From an uncultured Shewanella sp. (GTDB lineage: Bacteria > Pseudomonadota > Gammaproteobacteria > Enterobacterales > Shewanellaceae), in the NCBI GenBank assembly GCA_947503555.1, contig CANNEE010000008.1, positions 62,001 to 126,000 of the forward strand: 64,000 bases of DNA, in the 5' to 3' direction. Position 1 is the first letter of the stretch, and every line of letters starts with the position of its first letter. The position numbers and the translations under genes were made by a program. Below are positions 9,459 through 17,964 of this stretch, in pieces. The notes beneath the pieces are model-generated. The model did no database searches. It was not told the origin of the DNA and saw only the letters and a program-made list of their open reading frames with translations.

Positions 9459-9490
9459 AAAAACGCCCGAAGGCGACTTCGGGCGTTTTT
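9459..9490. terminator. Bidirectional terminator at hppD 3' end
   Basis: A 14-bp perfect inverted repeat (AAAAACGCCCGAAG with CTTCGGGCGTTTTT) has a GCGA loop. It gives T-runs on both strands and would end both hppD and the short forward unit. Confidence 0.92.
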
Positions 9491-9530
9491 CATTGATGGC
9501 CTTTCATTAAGAGGGCGTTAGAGCGTGGCC

Positions 9531-10571
9531 TTAGAGCACGCCGCGGCGGACTTGGTCACGTTCGATAGATTCAAATAGAGCCTTAAAGTTACCTTCACCA
9601 AAACCAAGGTTGTTTTTGCGCTGAATGATCTCGATAAAGATAGGACCAAACAGGTTCTTGGTGAAAATTTGCAATAGGTAGCCGTTTTCATCACCATCGA
9701 CCAAAATCTGGTGATGCTTGATACGCTCTCTGTCTTCGGTAACCTGAGGTAGCTTATCGAAGATGGTGTCATAGTACTCTGGAATAATATCTAAGGTTTG
9801 AATCGCTGTGCCTTCCATCGCATCGAGTGAAGCGACTATGTCACGGCTTCTAAAGGCGAGGTGCTGCACACCTGGGCCATTGTATTCGTTGAGGTATTCA
9901 TCGATCTGGTTCTTATCGTTGCCTTTACCTTCGTTAATTGGAATACAGAAACTGCCATCTGGTGAGCGCAGTGCATAGGAGATAAGGGCTGTTTGTGAGC
10001 CTTTGATGTCAAAGTAGCGCACTTCGGTAAAACCAAAGATATCTTTGTAGAAGTTTGCCCATTTCTCCATGGTGCCTTTGTAGACGTTGTTGGTGAGATG
10101 ATCGACTTCGATAAAGCCTTTCTCTTGGGTGTGAATGGGTGATTCAAGGTCGACAAAGTCGGTGGCATAGATATTATCACTGCCCTCAAATTTATCGACA
10201 AAATAGATCAGGCTATCGCCTATGCCATAGATAGCGGGATAAGGCAGATCTTTATCATCATCGCTGGCCGCTTTGGCGCCGCGCTCAACGGCTAACTCAA
10301 AGGCGAACTTGGCATTTTCTACACGCCAGCCCATAGAGCAGATGGCAGGGCCATGGCTCTTGGCAAATTCGGCACTAAAACCGGCTTTCTCATGATTGAG
10401 TAGAAAGTTGATATCATTTTGCTTGTAGTAACTAATGTCCTTGTCTTTGGCCTTTTTGAGCATAGAAAAACCAAAGTCGATAAAGACCTTATGCATAAAG
10501 TCGGTATCTGGACTGGCAAACTCGGTAAATTCGATGCCGAGTAGGCCTAATGGGTTCTGCTGACTTGCCAT
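9531..10571 (-). CDS. hppD: 4-Hydroxyphenylpyruvate dioxygenase
   Basis: Converts 4-hydroxyphenylpyruvate to homogentisate in tyrosine breakdown, using Fe(II) and O2. Length is 346 residues, usual for bacterial enzymes. The metal triad is visible: His in EVDHLTNNV, His in GVQHLAFRS, and Glu in PIFIEIIQRK. The ATG has a GAGGA ribosome site. It follows hmgA on the same strand after 129 bases that hold a strong hairpin, so the two are probably co-transcribed but may be differently expressed. Confidence 0.96.
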   Translation of the reverse strand: MASQQNPLGLLGIEFTEFASPDTDFMHKVFIDFGFSMLKKAKDKDISYYKQNDINFLLNHEKAGFSAEFAKSHGPAICSMGWRVENAKFAFELAVERGAKAASDDDKDLPYPAIYGIGDSLIYFVDKFEGSDNIYATDFVDLESPIHTQEKGFIEVDHLTNNVYKGTMEKWANFYKDIFGFTEVRYFDIKGSQTALISYALRSPDGSFCIPINEGKGNDKNQIDEYLNEYNGPGVQHLAFRSRDIVASLDAMEGTAIQTLDIIPEYYDTIFDKLPQVTEDRERIKHHQILVDGDENGYLLQIFTKNLFGPIFIEIIQRKNNLGFGEGNFKALFESIERDQVRRGVL

Positions 10572-10627
10572 GTTGTTTATCCTCTATTTAGTTGGCCATT
10601 CTCTTGTGGCCTTGTTGTTCTGTTACC

Positions 10628-10649
10628 GGTGACAAAACCCTTTGTCACC
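10628..10649. repeat. Hairpin between hmgA and hppD
   Basis: A perfect 9-bp stem (GGTGACAAA with TTTGTCACC) has a 4-base loop. No T-run follows on the hmgA-hppD transcript, so it fits a processing or stabilising hairpin better than a terminator. A second, weaker repeat (GACTC/GAGTC) lies at 10676-10692. Confidence 0.6.
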
Positions 10650-10700
10650 TGTTTGTAAGGTTTGTTTAAGTGGACGACTCCCGTGAAAGAGTCCGCTAAA

Positions 10701-11861
10701 TTAGTCCTCTAGCCATGAGCGGTTGTAATCAATACTCATGCAGCGGCTGACGTGCTCTGTGAGCGTCAGAGGTGCAAAGGTGTCGACCATGACCGCGTAT
10801 TCATAGGTCTCTTTTTTGCCAACTGAGGCTTCTGTCTTACCCGGCTGAGGTCCGTGGGGCACTCCTTTTTGGTGCAGGGTGATATAGCCAGCTTCTATGC
10901 CTGTGCGGCTCATAAAGTCGCCATCGACATAGTAGAGCACTTCGTCACTATCGATATTATTGTGATAGTAGGGCGCGGGGATCGATTGTGGATGGAAGTC
11001 GTAAAGCCTAGGCACAAAGTTACAGACCACGAAGTTGTGGGCGGTAAAGACCAGATGATCCGAAGGTGGCAGGTGAATTTGCCCCACCTTAGGTGCGTAA
11101 TCTTGAATATTAAAGGCCCAAGGATACACACAGCCATCCCAGCCGACTAAATCAAAGGGATGCCACTGGAGCTTGGTCTCTTGGTATTTGTCGCCAAATT
11201 TGCAAATCAGTGAAAACTCGCCTTTTTCGACGACAGCTTGTTGCAACTCTGGTGTTCGTATATCGCGCTCACAATAGGGTGCCGATTCGAGCATTTGGCC
11301 ATACTCGTTACGAAAATGCTTAGGCACTTCCACCATGGATGCGGCTTCGATAACAAACAGGCGCACATTATCATAATCATTGAACTTGAGCTGAAAGATG
11401 GTGCCCCTTGGGATCACCAAGTAGTCCCATTTCTTGACTGCTAAGCGGCCATATTCACTGAGCAGCTCACCTTCACCTTCATGGACGAAAATTACTTCAT
11501 CACTATAAGCATTGCGGTAAAAGTTATCGGCGGCTTGGGTTACCTTGGCCGTGTATAAGGCGACATCATTGTTAAAGAAGATCTTATTTCTAGCGCTGTA
11601 GAAGTTGCCCTCTTTGTCAGCCATGCGCGAGTCGAGCTTATAGTTCTGCACTAGGCTATCTTGCCAAGTCTCACCATGGCTGAGATCAAATGGGGTCACG
11701 GTTAATGCCTTAGTCGGCATATTGTGGTGGTACTTGTTGGAATAGATGTTAGAAAAACCATGGGTTGAAAACAGCTCTTCACGGTAAAGCTCGCCATTGT
11801 CTTTTTCAAAGGTGATATGGCGTTTAGCAGGGATTTGCCCCTGTTTTACATAAATCGGCAT
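10701..11861 (-). CDS. hmgA: Homogentisate 1,2-dioxygenase
   Basis: Opens the ring of homogentisate to maleylacetoacetate, the step after HppD. The cupin-type protein shows the family segments VFVHEGEGELLSEYGRLAV and a His-rich C-terminal half (PPSDHLVFTAHNFVVCNF, PYYHNNIDSDEVLYYVDG). I chose ATG 11861 (MPIYVKQGQIPAKRH) because it has AAGGA 8 bases upstream and gives 386 residues; a frame 30 codons longer lacks family similarity. It is divergent from the LysR gene, with a palindrome between them. The isomerase and hydrolase that finish the pathway are not in the window. Confidence 0.94.
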   Translation of the reverse strand: MPIYVKQGQIPAKRHITFEKDNGELYREELFSTHGFSNIYSNKYHHNMPTKALTVTPFDLSHGETWQDSLVQNYKLDSRMADKEGNFYSARNKIFFNNDVALYTAKVTQAADNFYRNAYSDEVIFVHEGEGELLSEYGRLAVKKWDYLVIPRGTIFQLKFNDYDNVRLFVIEAASMVEVPKHFRNEYGQMLESAPYCERDIRTPELQQAVVEKGEFSLICKFGDKYQETKLQWHPFDLVGWDGCVYPWAFNIQDYAPKVGQIHLPPSDHLVFTAHNFVVCNFVPRLYDFHPQSIPAPYYHNNIDSDEVLYYVDGDFMSRTGIEAGYITLHQKGVPHGPQPGKTEASVGKKETYEYAVMVDTFAPLTLTEHVSRCMSIDYNRSWLED

Positions 11862-11959
11862 GCTGACATCCTTTTTCGCGTCCTTGACTGATGCTTTTAG
11901 TAGTGAGCTTTTCAGCGTAGACGTCGCTTTTTTGCACTGTGTTAAGTACATCTTTCAGT

Positions 11960-11976
11960 ACTATCGCTGTGATAGT
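11960..11976. promoter_or_regulatory. Palindrome, likely LysR-type operator
   Basis: ACTATC-N5-GATAGT contains the T-N11-A core typical of LysR-family sites. It lies between the divergent hmgA and LysR starts, where the regulator would bind to control both. Confidence 0.5.
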
Positions 11977-12101
11977 GTGATCTAGTTATCAATTTAGTTG
12001 CTGTGAGTCGCAAAAAAAAGAATAATAAATCCATTAACTCAATCAAATTTTTAGATTGTTATGGTTTGTTAGCCCGGTTTGGCTACCTATGGGAAGGCAT
12101 T

Positions 12102-13016
12102 ATGCGTATCGATGTTGAGGCGTTTAAAGTTTTGGAAGTGTTAGTGGAAGAGGGCAGCTTTGCAAAAGCTGCTACTCGTTTGCACAAGGCGCAATCGGCG
12201 GTGAGTTATCAAGTTAAGAAGCTTGAGCAGCACTTAGGTGTGACCCTGTTTAATCGCGATCAGTATCGCGCCGAGCTAACCCCACAAGGGCGAGTGATCC
12301 TAAGTGAAGGCAGGCGCTTGTTGCAGCATTTGGCCAATATCGAGCATTTAGCAGGACGTTATAGTCAGGGCTGGGAGCCCAAGCTTGAGCTGATTATCGA
12401 TGGTGCTCTGCCTATGGAGCCGATAATGTGCGCTCTTAAGCGAATGAGTGAGCATGATGTGCCGACCAAAATTCAGCTCAATATGGAGTTTTTAGGTGGC
12501 GTTCAACACAGGTTTGAGCGAGACAAGGCCGATATCATGCTAGTGAAAGATTATCGCTCGGGTCCTTCCTACCACCCTCAGGCGCTACCTCGAATTACCA
12601 GCGTGTTGGTGGTATCAAATTCTCATCCGTTAGCGACACAAAGCAAAATAAGCCTAGATGAACTGCAACAACATGTGGAGCTAACCATTGAAGATTCATC
12701 GCCAGAAAAAACCATGCGTGATGAGATGCAGTTTGGTGGCGACAAGGTGTTTTATCTTTCTGGCTTCATTATGAAGAAAAACGCTCTGGCTATGGGGTTA
12801 GGCTTTGGTTGGATGCCAGATTTTTTGATCCAAGATGCCTTAAAGTCTGGTGACTTGGTGGAGATAGACTTTATCGGCGGTAGCCGTTTTAGTTTTACTC
12901 CTCAGCTGGTATCGACCTTGGAGCGCCCACTTGGAAAGGCTGGTCAGTTATTTACTCAGCTGATTATCGAGGAGTTTGCCAAGGCACAGGGGCAAAGCCA
13001 GTCAGGCTTGGGCTAG
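12102..13016 (+). CDS. LysR-family transcriptional regulator
   Basis: A 304-residue DNA-binding regulator. The N-terminal winged helix-turn-helix is clear (FAKAATRLHKAQSAVSYQVK, then LEQHLGVTLFNRD), followed by the periplasmic-binding-like effector domain. I chose ATG 12102 because GGAAGG precedes it and the frame upstream is a poor extension. Divergence from hmgA suggests control of homogentisate breakdown, but that is inference; the arsenic operon also starts downstream on the same strand. Confidence 0.88.
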   Translation: MRIDVEAFKVLEVLVEEGSFAKAATRLHKAQSAVSYQVKKLEQHLGVTLFNRDQYRAELTPQGRVILSEGRRLLQHLANIEHLAGRYSQGWEPKLELIIDGALPMEPIMCALKRMSEHDVPTKIQLNMEFLGGVQHRFERDKADIMLVKDYRSGPSYHPQALPRITSVLVVSNSHPLATQSKISLDELQQHVELTIEDSSPEKTMRDEMQFGGDKVFYLSGFIMKKNALAMGLGFGWMPDFLIQDALKSGDLVEIDFIGGSRFSFTPQLVSTLERPLGKAGQLFTQLIIEEFAKAQGQSQSGLG

Positions 13017-13132
13017 TGATATCGCTTTCCACTAAGGGTTGGTGTTGGTTAACTGCTTATTGTCAGTGATTGAAGATCAGTAACCTATAGCTAGCTGATT
13101 AAATAAGATTTTTTATCATTTAGATTTACGCA

Positions 13133-13148
13133 GTTGAATTAGATCACA
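13133..13148. promoter_or_regulatory. CRP/FNR-like site upstream of arrA
   Basis: GTTGA-N6-TCACA has a perfect right CRP half-site and a weak left one. Read as an FNR site (TTGAA-N4-ATCAC) it matches 8 of 10. Either regulator would suit a gene for anaerobic respiration. Confidence 0.4.
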
Positions 13149-13167
13149 CTATCAACTTTTCTGTCGT

Positions 13168-13212
13168 GATATACGCAAAAAGAGATATGCACAATTTAAG
13201 ATATCTGCTTTT
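13168..13212. promoter_or_regulatory. Three GATAT boxes spaced 16 bases, before arrA
   Basis: GATAT starts at 13168, 13184 and 13200, exactly 16 bases apart. The last copy reads GATATCTGCTTTT; GATATATGCTTTT occurs at 16726 before acr3 (12 of 13 identical). A shared arsenic-responsive regulator is inferred; no arsR lies nearby. Confidence 0.35.
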
Positions 13213-13255
13213 GGGTATATATTTAATTTCATATCCTTAATGTGGGAGTGGAGTG

Positions 13256-15820
13256 ATGGAAAATAAAGATAAGATCAACAGTGGTAGACGTGCGCTGCTT
13301 AAATCATCGGTAGCCGGAGCCGCCTTGGGTTCTGCTGGCGTGGGAAGTGCAGTTGCACCTATTGCCCAAGCAATAGCAGGTCAAGCGCCTAAGGGTGAAG
13401 ATAGAACGGGTACAGGTGAGTGGCTGGCCACCACTTGTCAAGGTTGTACTTCATGGTGTGCTAAGCAGGTTTATGTAATGGATGGCCGCGCCATTAAGGT
13501 GAGAGGGAATCCAAATTCTAAGGTGCATGGTGAAGCCAGTTGTCCAAGACAGCATTTAGGCTTACAGCAGGTCTATGATCCCGATAGAGTTAAGACGCCA
13601 CTGATGCGAACTAACCCTAAGAAGGGGAGAGACCAAGATCCTAAGTTTGTCCCTATCTCTTGGGACAAAGCATTAGATATGCTGGCCGATAGAATTATAA
13701 AGCTGCGTGAAGAAGGTGAGTCTCACAAGTATGCATTGCTGCGTGGTCGCTACTCTTATGCCCGTGATCTTCTTTATGGCAAGATGACAGAGATCATCGG
13801 ATCGCCAAACAATATCTCTCACAGTGCTATTTGTGCCGAAGCCCATAAGATGGGACCTTTCTACCTAGATGGTAACTGGGGCTATAACCAATATGATGTC
13901 GCGAATACGCAGTTTATTCTCTCATTTGGTGCCGACCCTATTGCCAGTAACCGTCAAGTATCCTATTACTCCAAAATGTGGGGAGATACTTTAGATCACG
14001 CCAAGGTTGTTGTCGTCGACCCCAGACTTTCTGCAGCTGCAGCGAAATCGCATAAGTGGATCCCTATCGAGCCAGGCAAAGACAGCGCACTAGCGCTAGC
14101 CATAGCTCATGTGGCTTTGGTTAATGGGCTTTGGCACAAACCTTTTGTAGGTGACTTTAAAGCAGGTAAGAACCTATTTGTGGTGGGTCAAACTGTTGAT
14201 GAGTCGAGCTTTGAAGAGAAGCATACCCATGGCTTAGTCAAATGGTGGAACTTAGCCCTGAAAGATTACACCCCGAAATGGGCAAGTGAGCTGACAGGTG
14301 TCGATGCTAAAACCATTGAAAAGATTGCTCAAGATATGGGAGCAGCGGCTCCTGCTGTACAGGTGTGGACTGCCCGTGGCGCTGTGATGCAAGCTCGTGG
14401 TACCTACACTTCACTTGCAGCCCATGCACTAAATGGTTTGTTTGGTGCTGTTGACAATAAAGGTGGCGTCTTACCCTACAACAAGGTACCACTGAATAAA
14501 ACCTTCCCAGATGCGACGGCCTATAAGGATGAGATCGCCAACAAAGGTAAAAAACACGAGAAGATAGATCAGCGTGGTCGCCTCGAGTTCCCTGCTATGA
14601 AGAAAGGTAAACCCGGCAAAGGTGTGGTCACTAACAACGCCGCCGATGGTTTGCTTAATGCCGACCCTTACGAAATTAAGGTGATGCTAGCTTACTTTAA
14701 TAACTTCAACTTTGCGGCGCCAGAGGGTCAAAGGTGGAGTGATGCATTGAGCAAGTTAGACTTTATGGCGCATATTACCACCAATATTTCTGAGTTTACT
14801 TGGTTTGCGGATCTGGTATTGCCATCGAGTCACCATATGTTTGAGAAGTGGGGCATATTAAAAGCGGCCGGTAACGGTCATTCACATGCAACGATTCAGC
14901 AGCCTGTGATTAAGCGTCTCTTCGATACCCGTATCGATGAAACCGAAATCCCTTATATGTTGGCGAAAAAGCTGGCAGAGAAAGGCTTTGATAATGCGTG
15001 GCGCTATATCAATGAGCAGATCCCTGATCCTGAAACTGGTAAGCCGGCAAAAGATGAAGCTGACTTTGCTGAGATTGCGATTAAGCATGTCACTATTCCG
15101 CTATGGCAAAAAGATGCCAGTAAATATGGTGACAAGCTCAGTGGTTGGAAAGAGTTTGTCGAGAAAGGGGTATGGAATAGTAAGCCATATTCATACAAGA
15201 AGCGTTGGGGTAAGTTTAAAACTAAGACTCACAAGTTTGAGTTCTATAGTGAAACCCTTAAGCAAGCCTTGGCTAAACACGCTAAGCATCATCATGTGAA
15301 TATCGACCAGGTGATGGAGGCGTGTGAGTATGAGGCCAGAGGAGAGCTTGCTTTCATTCCACACTATGAAGCACCTTATCGAGTCGGTGATGAAAGTCAG
15401 TACCCTATGTTATTTGTGGATCAGAAGTCACGCTTAAACAAAGAGGGCCGTAGCTCGAACGCGCCTTGGTTCTATGAGTTTAAGGATGTTGATCCTGGGG
15501 ATGTGGCCAATGACGATGTGGCTAAGATCAACCCTGTCGATGCCAAGAAGCTTGGTCTATCTGAAGGCGATGAGATCAAAATCGCGAGTCCAACAGGTGA
15601 GCTAGTGTGTAAAGCACATCTTTGGGAAGGGGTTAAACCTGGTTGTGTGGTTAAACCTTTCGGTATGGGTCACTGGGCTTATGGTCGTTACGCATCGAAA
15701 CAGTTTGGTGTATCACCAAGAGGAGGCAGCAATAACGACATTATTCCCGCACGTTACGATCGCCTAAGTGGTGCATCGGCTTTCTACGGCCATATCCGTG
15801 TTCGAATTGAAAAAGTATAG
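13256..15820 (+). CDS. arrA: Respiratory arsenate reductase, catalytic subunit
   Basis: Reduces arsenate to arsenite as terminal electron acceptor in the periplasm, with a bis-MGD molybdenum cofactor and one [4Fe-4S] cluster. A Tat signal (GRRALLKSSVAGAALG) starts the protein. The cluster ligands are Cys61, 64, 68 and 96 (C-x2-C-x3-C-x27-C). Counting from ATG 13256 gives 854 residues. Arg165, Tyr166, His189, Ser190, Lys198 and Tyr210 all fall at the positions I recall for the arsenate-binding site of the Shewanella enzyme. This separates it from thiosulfate, polysulfide and ArxA relatives. A GTG lies one codon earlier. arrB follows 11 bases downstream. Confidence 0.93.
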   Translation: MENKDKINSGRRALLKSSVAGAALGSAGVGSAVAPIAQAIAGQAPKGEDRTGTGEWLATTCQGCTSWCAKQVYVMDGRAIKVRGNPNSKVHGEASCPRQHLGLQQVYDPDRVKTPLMRTNPKKGRDQDPKFVPISWDKALDMLADRIIKLREEGESHKYALLRGRYSYARDLLYGKMTEIIGSPNNISHSAICAEAHKMGPFYLDGNWGYNQYDVANTQFILSFGADPIASNRQVSYYSKMWGDTLDHAKVVVVDPRLSAAAAKSHKWIPIEPGKDSALALAIAHVALVNGLWHKPFVGDFKAGKNLFVVGQTVDESSFEEKHTHGLVKWWNLALKDYTPKWASELTGVDAKTIEKIAQDMGAAAPAVQVWTARGAVMQARGTYTSLAAHALNGLFGAVDNKGGVLPYNKVPLNKTFPDATAYKDEIANKGKKHEKIDQRGRLEFPAMKKGKPGKGVVTNNAADGLLNADPYEIKVMLAYFNNFNFAAPEGQRWSDALSKLDFMAHITTNISEFTWFADLVLPSSHHMFEKWGILKAAGNGHSHATIQQPVIKRLFDTRIDETEIPYMLAKKLAEKGFDNAWRYINEQIPDPETGKPAKDEADFAEIAIKHVTIPLWQKDASKYGDKLSGWKEFVEKGVWNSKPYSYKKRWGKFKTKTHKFEFYSETLKQALAKHAKHHHVNIDQVMEACEYEARGELAFIPHYEAPYRVGDESQYPMLFVDQKSRLNKEGRSSNAPWFYEFKDVDPGDVANDDVAKINPVDAKKLGLSEGDEIKIASPTGELVCKAHLWEGVKPGCVVKPFGMGHWAYGRYASKQFGVSPRGGSNNDIIPARYDRLSGASAFYGHIRVRIEKV

Positions 15821-15831
15821 GGTGACTGATT

Positions 15832-16536
15832 ATGAAACTTGGAATGGTCATAGATTTACAAAAATGTGTTGGCTGTGGTGGCTGCGATCTGGCGTGTAAG
15901 ACAGAGAACAACACTCCTGATGGCGTGCACTGGGCTCATCATAAATCAGAAACTCAAGGTCAGTTTCCTAATGTGAATTACACCTATATTCCGACTATGT
16001 GTAATCACTGTGAAGATGCCGCTTGCGTTAAGGTATGCCCAACAGGCGCTATGCATAAAGATGAGCGTGGCCTAACGCTACAAAACAACGATGAGTGTAT
16101 CGGCTGTAAGCGCTGTGTGAAGGCCTGTCCATACGGTGTGATTAGCTATAACCGTATGACGCCGCATCGTAGATGGAAAGATGATGAGGCGCTGGTGCCA
16201 GGTGGTACGACATCGCCACTTGAGCTAAGAAAGCTGATTGGCGCCGAGTATAGCGCCAATGAAAACCCTGAGCGTGGAGATACTTACCCTATGGTGCGTC
16301 CTAAGCGTACAACAGAGAAGTGTACTTTCTGCGACCACAGATTAGATCAAGGTTTGAACCCAGCTTGTGTGGATGCTTGTCCATCTGGAGCCAGAGTCTA
16401 TGGTGACTTGGACGACCCAAATAGTAAGGTATCGCAACTGATTAAGCTTCACGGTGGTAAGCAACTTCAGCCGGAAGCTGGTACTAAACCAAGTGTCTAC
16501 TATATTCGTCAGTTTGGTGTGGTAACTAGCTACTAA
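15832..16536 (+). CDS. arrB: Respiratory arsenate reductase, iron-sulfur subunit
   Basis: A 234-residue electron-transfer partner of ArrA carrying four [4Fe-4S] clusters. The Cys groups are visible in order: CVGCGGCDLAC, CNHCEDAACVKVC, CIGCKRCVKAC, and CTFC with the distant CVDAC. There is no signal peptide, as expected for a subunit exported together with its Tat partner. No membrane anchor subunit follows, so electrons probably come from a CymA-type quinol oxidase encoded elsewhere, as known for Shewanella. Confidence 0.93.
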   Translation: MKLGMVIDLQKCVGCGGCDLACKTENNTPDGVHWAHHKSETQGQFPNVNYTYIPTMCNHCEDAACVKVCPTGAMHKDERGLTLQNNDECIGCKRCVKACPYGVISYNRMTPHRRWKDDEALVPGGTTSPLELRKLIGAEYSANENPERGDTYPMVRPKRTTEKCTFCDHRLDQGLNPACVDACPSGARVYGDLDDPNSKVSQLIKLHGGKQLQPEAGTKPSVYYIRQFGVVTSY

Positions 16537-16569
16537 ATTCTCGTTCTCTGTAGTTAGTTATTTATATCG

Positions 16570-16598
16570 GGGACTCGAGTCATTTGAGTCCCTTTTTT
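16570..16598 (+). terminator. Terminator after arrAB
   Basis: A 7-bp stem (GGGACTC with GAGTCCC) and a 9-base loop are followed by six T. It ends the arrAB transcript, so acr3 needs its own promoter. Confidence 0.88.
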
Positions 16599-16716
16599 GT
16601 TGTGTATTGTTTGTAGGTCTACAAGACACGGCATGCCTAAATGAATACTTTATTAATTCCCATGAATTTTCTCGCAATTTTGTTAACTAGCCCCTCTATT
16701 AGAAAAAAATAGTTCC

Positions 16717-16747
16717 TTAAATATAGATATATGCTTTTTTAAATATA
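16717..16747. promoter_or_regulatory. Repeated A/T-rich boxes upstream of acr3
   Basis: TTAAATATA occurs at 16717 and 16739, two helical turns apart. GATATATGCTTTT between them nearly repeats the box before arrA. This fits an operator for an arsenite-responsive repressor; no experimental support can be claimed. Confidence 0.4.
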
Positions 16748-16834
16748 ATAAAAATCGTATACTCTAACCCGTAGTTGAAATTCTTCACTTCTGTTATCGC
16801 TTAGTTGGTTACTGAGCTTTCGTAGGATCTTGTT

Positions 16835-17953
16835 ATGGGTATTTTTGAACGTTTTCTCTCTTTATGGGTTGGGTTAGCCATTTTAATCGGTGTGATTCTA
16901 GGCCAAGTGTTTCCAGAGTTGTTTGCTATGGCTGCTGAACTTGAGTACGCCAGTGTTAACTTTTTAGTTGCTGTGCTGATTTGGGTAATGATCTACCCCA
17001 TGATGGTGCAGATAGATTTCGCCTCTATCAAAGACGTAGGCCGTAAGCCTAAGGGGTTGCTGCTGACCTTAGTGGTCAACTGGTTGATCAAACCCTTTAC
17101 CATGGCTGCGCTTGGATGGTTGTTCTTTAAGGTGTTCTTTGCCTCTATGGTGGATGCTCAAGCTGCCAGTGAATATATTGCGGGGATGATATTACTGGGG
17201 GTTGCACCTTGTACCGCCATGGTGTTTGTTTGGAGTCAAATGACCAAAGGGGATGCGAACTACACCTTAGTTCAGGTCTCAGTGAATGACATTATTATGG
17301 TATTTGCATTCGCACCATTAACCGCCTTGTTGCTTGGGGTAAGTGATATTCAAGTGCCTTGGGAAACCTTAATGTTATCAGTTGGCTTGTATGTAGTTTT
17401 ACCGCTTGTAGCAGGTGCCTTGACTCGGGCTCGATTGATGAGAACAAGTAAAGTCAATGGGTTTGGTTCAGCCATAGAGCAGGAGCAAGGGGAGCGTGAT
17501 ATACAGGAGTTGCTGGCCAGTTTAAAACCTTGGTCGATAGTGGGACTGCTGGGTACTGTGGTATTGCTGTTTGGTTTTCAAGCAGAAGTGATTCTAGAGC
17601 ATCCTCAAACCATAGTTATGATAGCGATTCCACTGCTTATTCAAACCTATGGCATTTTTGCCATCGCCTATTGGGGCGCAAAAAGGTTAAGTCTGCCACA
17701 TAATGTCGCTGCACCAGCCTGTATGATTGGCACCTCGAATTTCTTTGAGCTGGCTGTTGCTGTCGCTATTGCTTTATTTGGTTTGCATTCGGGGGCTGCA
17801 TTAGCCACTGTCGTCGGCGTGCTAGTGGAAGTGCCCGTGATGTTGTCTTTAGTTTATTTTGCTAATCGTACTCGCCATTGGTTCGACGGTGCTGATGCTA
17901 ATGAAAGTAGTCCTAATGCAAATGATAGTCGTCAAGTGGAGACAAGGCGCTAA
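16835..17953 (+). CDS. acr3: Arsenite efflux permease, ACR3 family
   Basis: A 372-residue inner-membrane carrier with about ten helices that exports arsenite. Family marks are the conserved Cys in [12 protein letters not shown] in helix 4 and the Glu in [17 protein letters not shown] in helix 9. It stands where the arsenite made by ArrAB must be removed. It starts its own operon after the arrAB terminator; arsP follows 11 bases later. An internal segment at about residues 205-225 ([18 protein letters not shown]) is longer and more charged than I expect for ACR3. Confidence 0.92.
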   Translation: MGIFERFLSLWVGLAILIGVILGQVFPELFAMAAELEYASVNFLVAVLIWVMIYPMMVQIDFASIKDVGRKPKGLLLTLVVNWLIKPFTMAALGWLFFKVFFASMVDAQAASEYIAGMILLGVAPCTAMVFVWSQMTKGDANYTLVQVSVNDIIMVFAFAPLTALLLGVSDIQVPWETLMLSVGLYVVLPLVAGALTRARLMRTSKVNGFGSAIEQEQGERDIQELLASLKPWSIVGLLGTVVLLFGFQAEVILEHPQTIVMIAIPLLIQTYGIFAIAYWGAKRLSLPHNVAAPACMIGTSNFFELAVAVAIALFGLHSGAALATVVGVLVEVPVMLSLVYFANRTRHWFDGADANESSPNANDSRQVETRR

Positions 17954-17964
17954 GGAGTTGGCCT

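Larger units (their letters stand above)
9222..9530. other. 309-base gap: micro-ORF and terminator
   Basis: No ordinary gene lies here. The stretch holds a possible 15-codon ORF with a good ribosome site and a strong hairpin terminator, both listed separately. The left 130 bases should hold the promoter of the LysE-type gene; I see no clear consensus boxes. Confidence 0.5.

Noticed and set aside
11862-11951. N-terminal extension of hmgA by 30 codons
   Set aside because: The extension lacks family similarity, and the inner ATG has a good ribosome site and gives the usual length.
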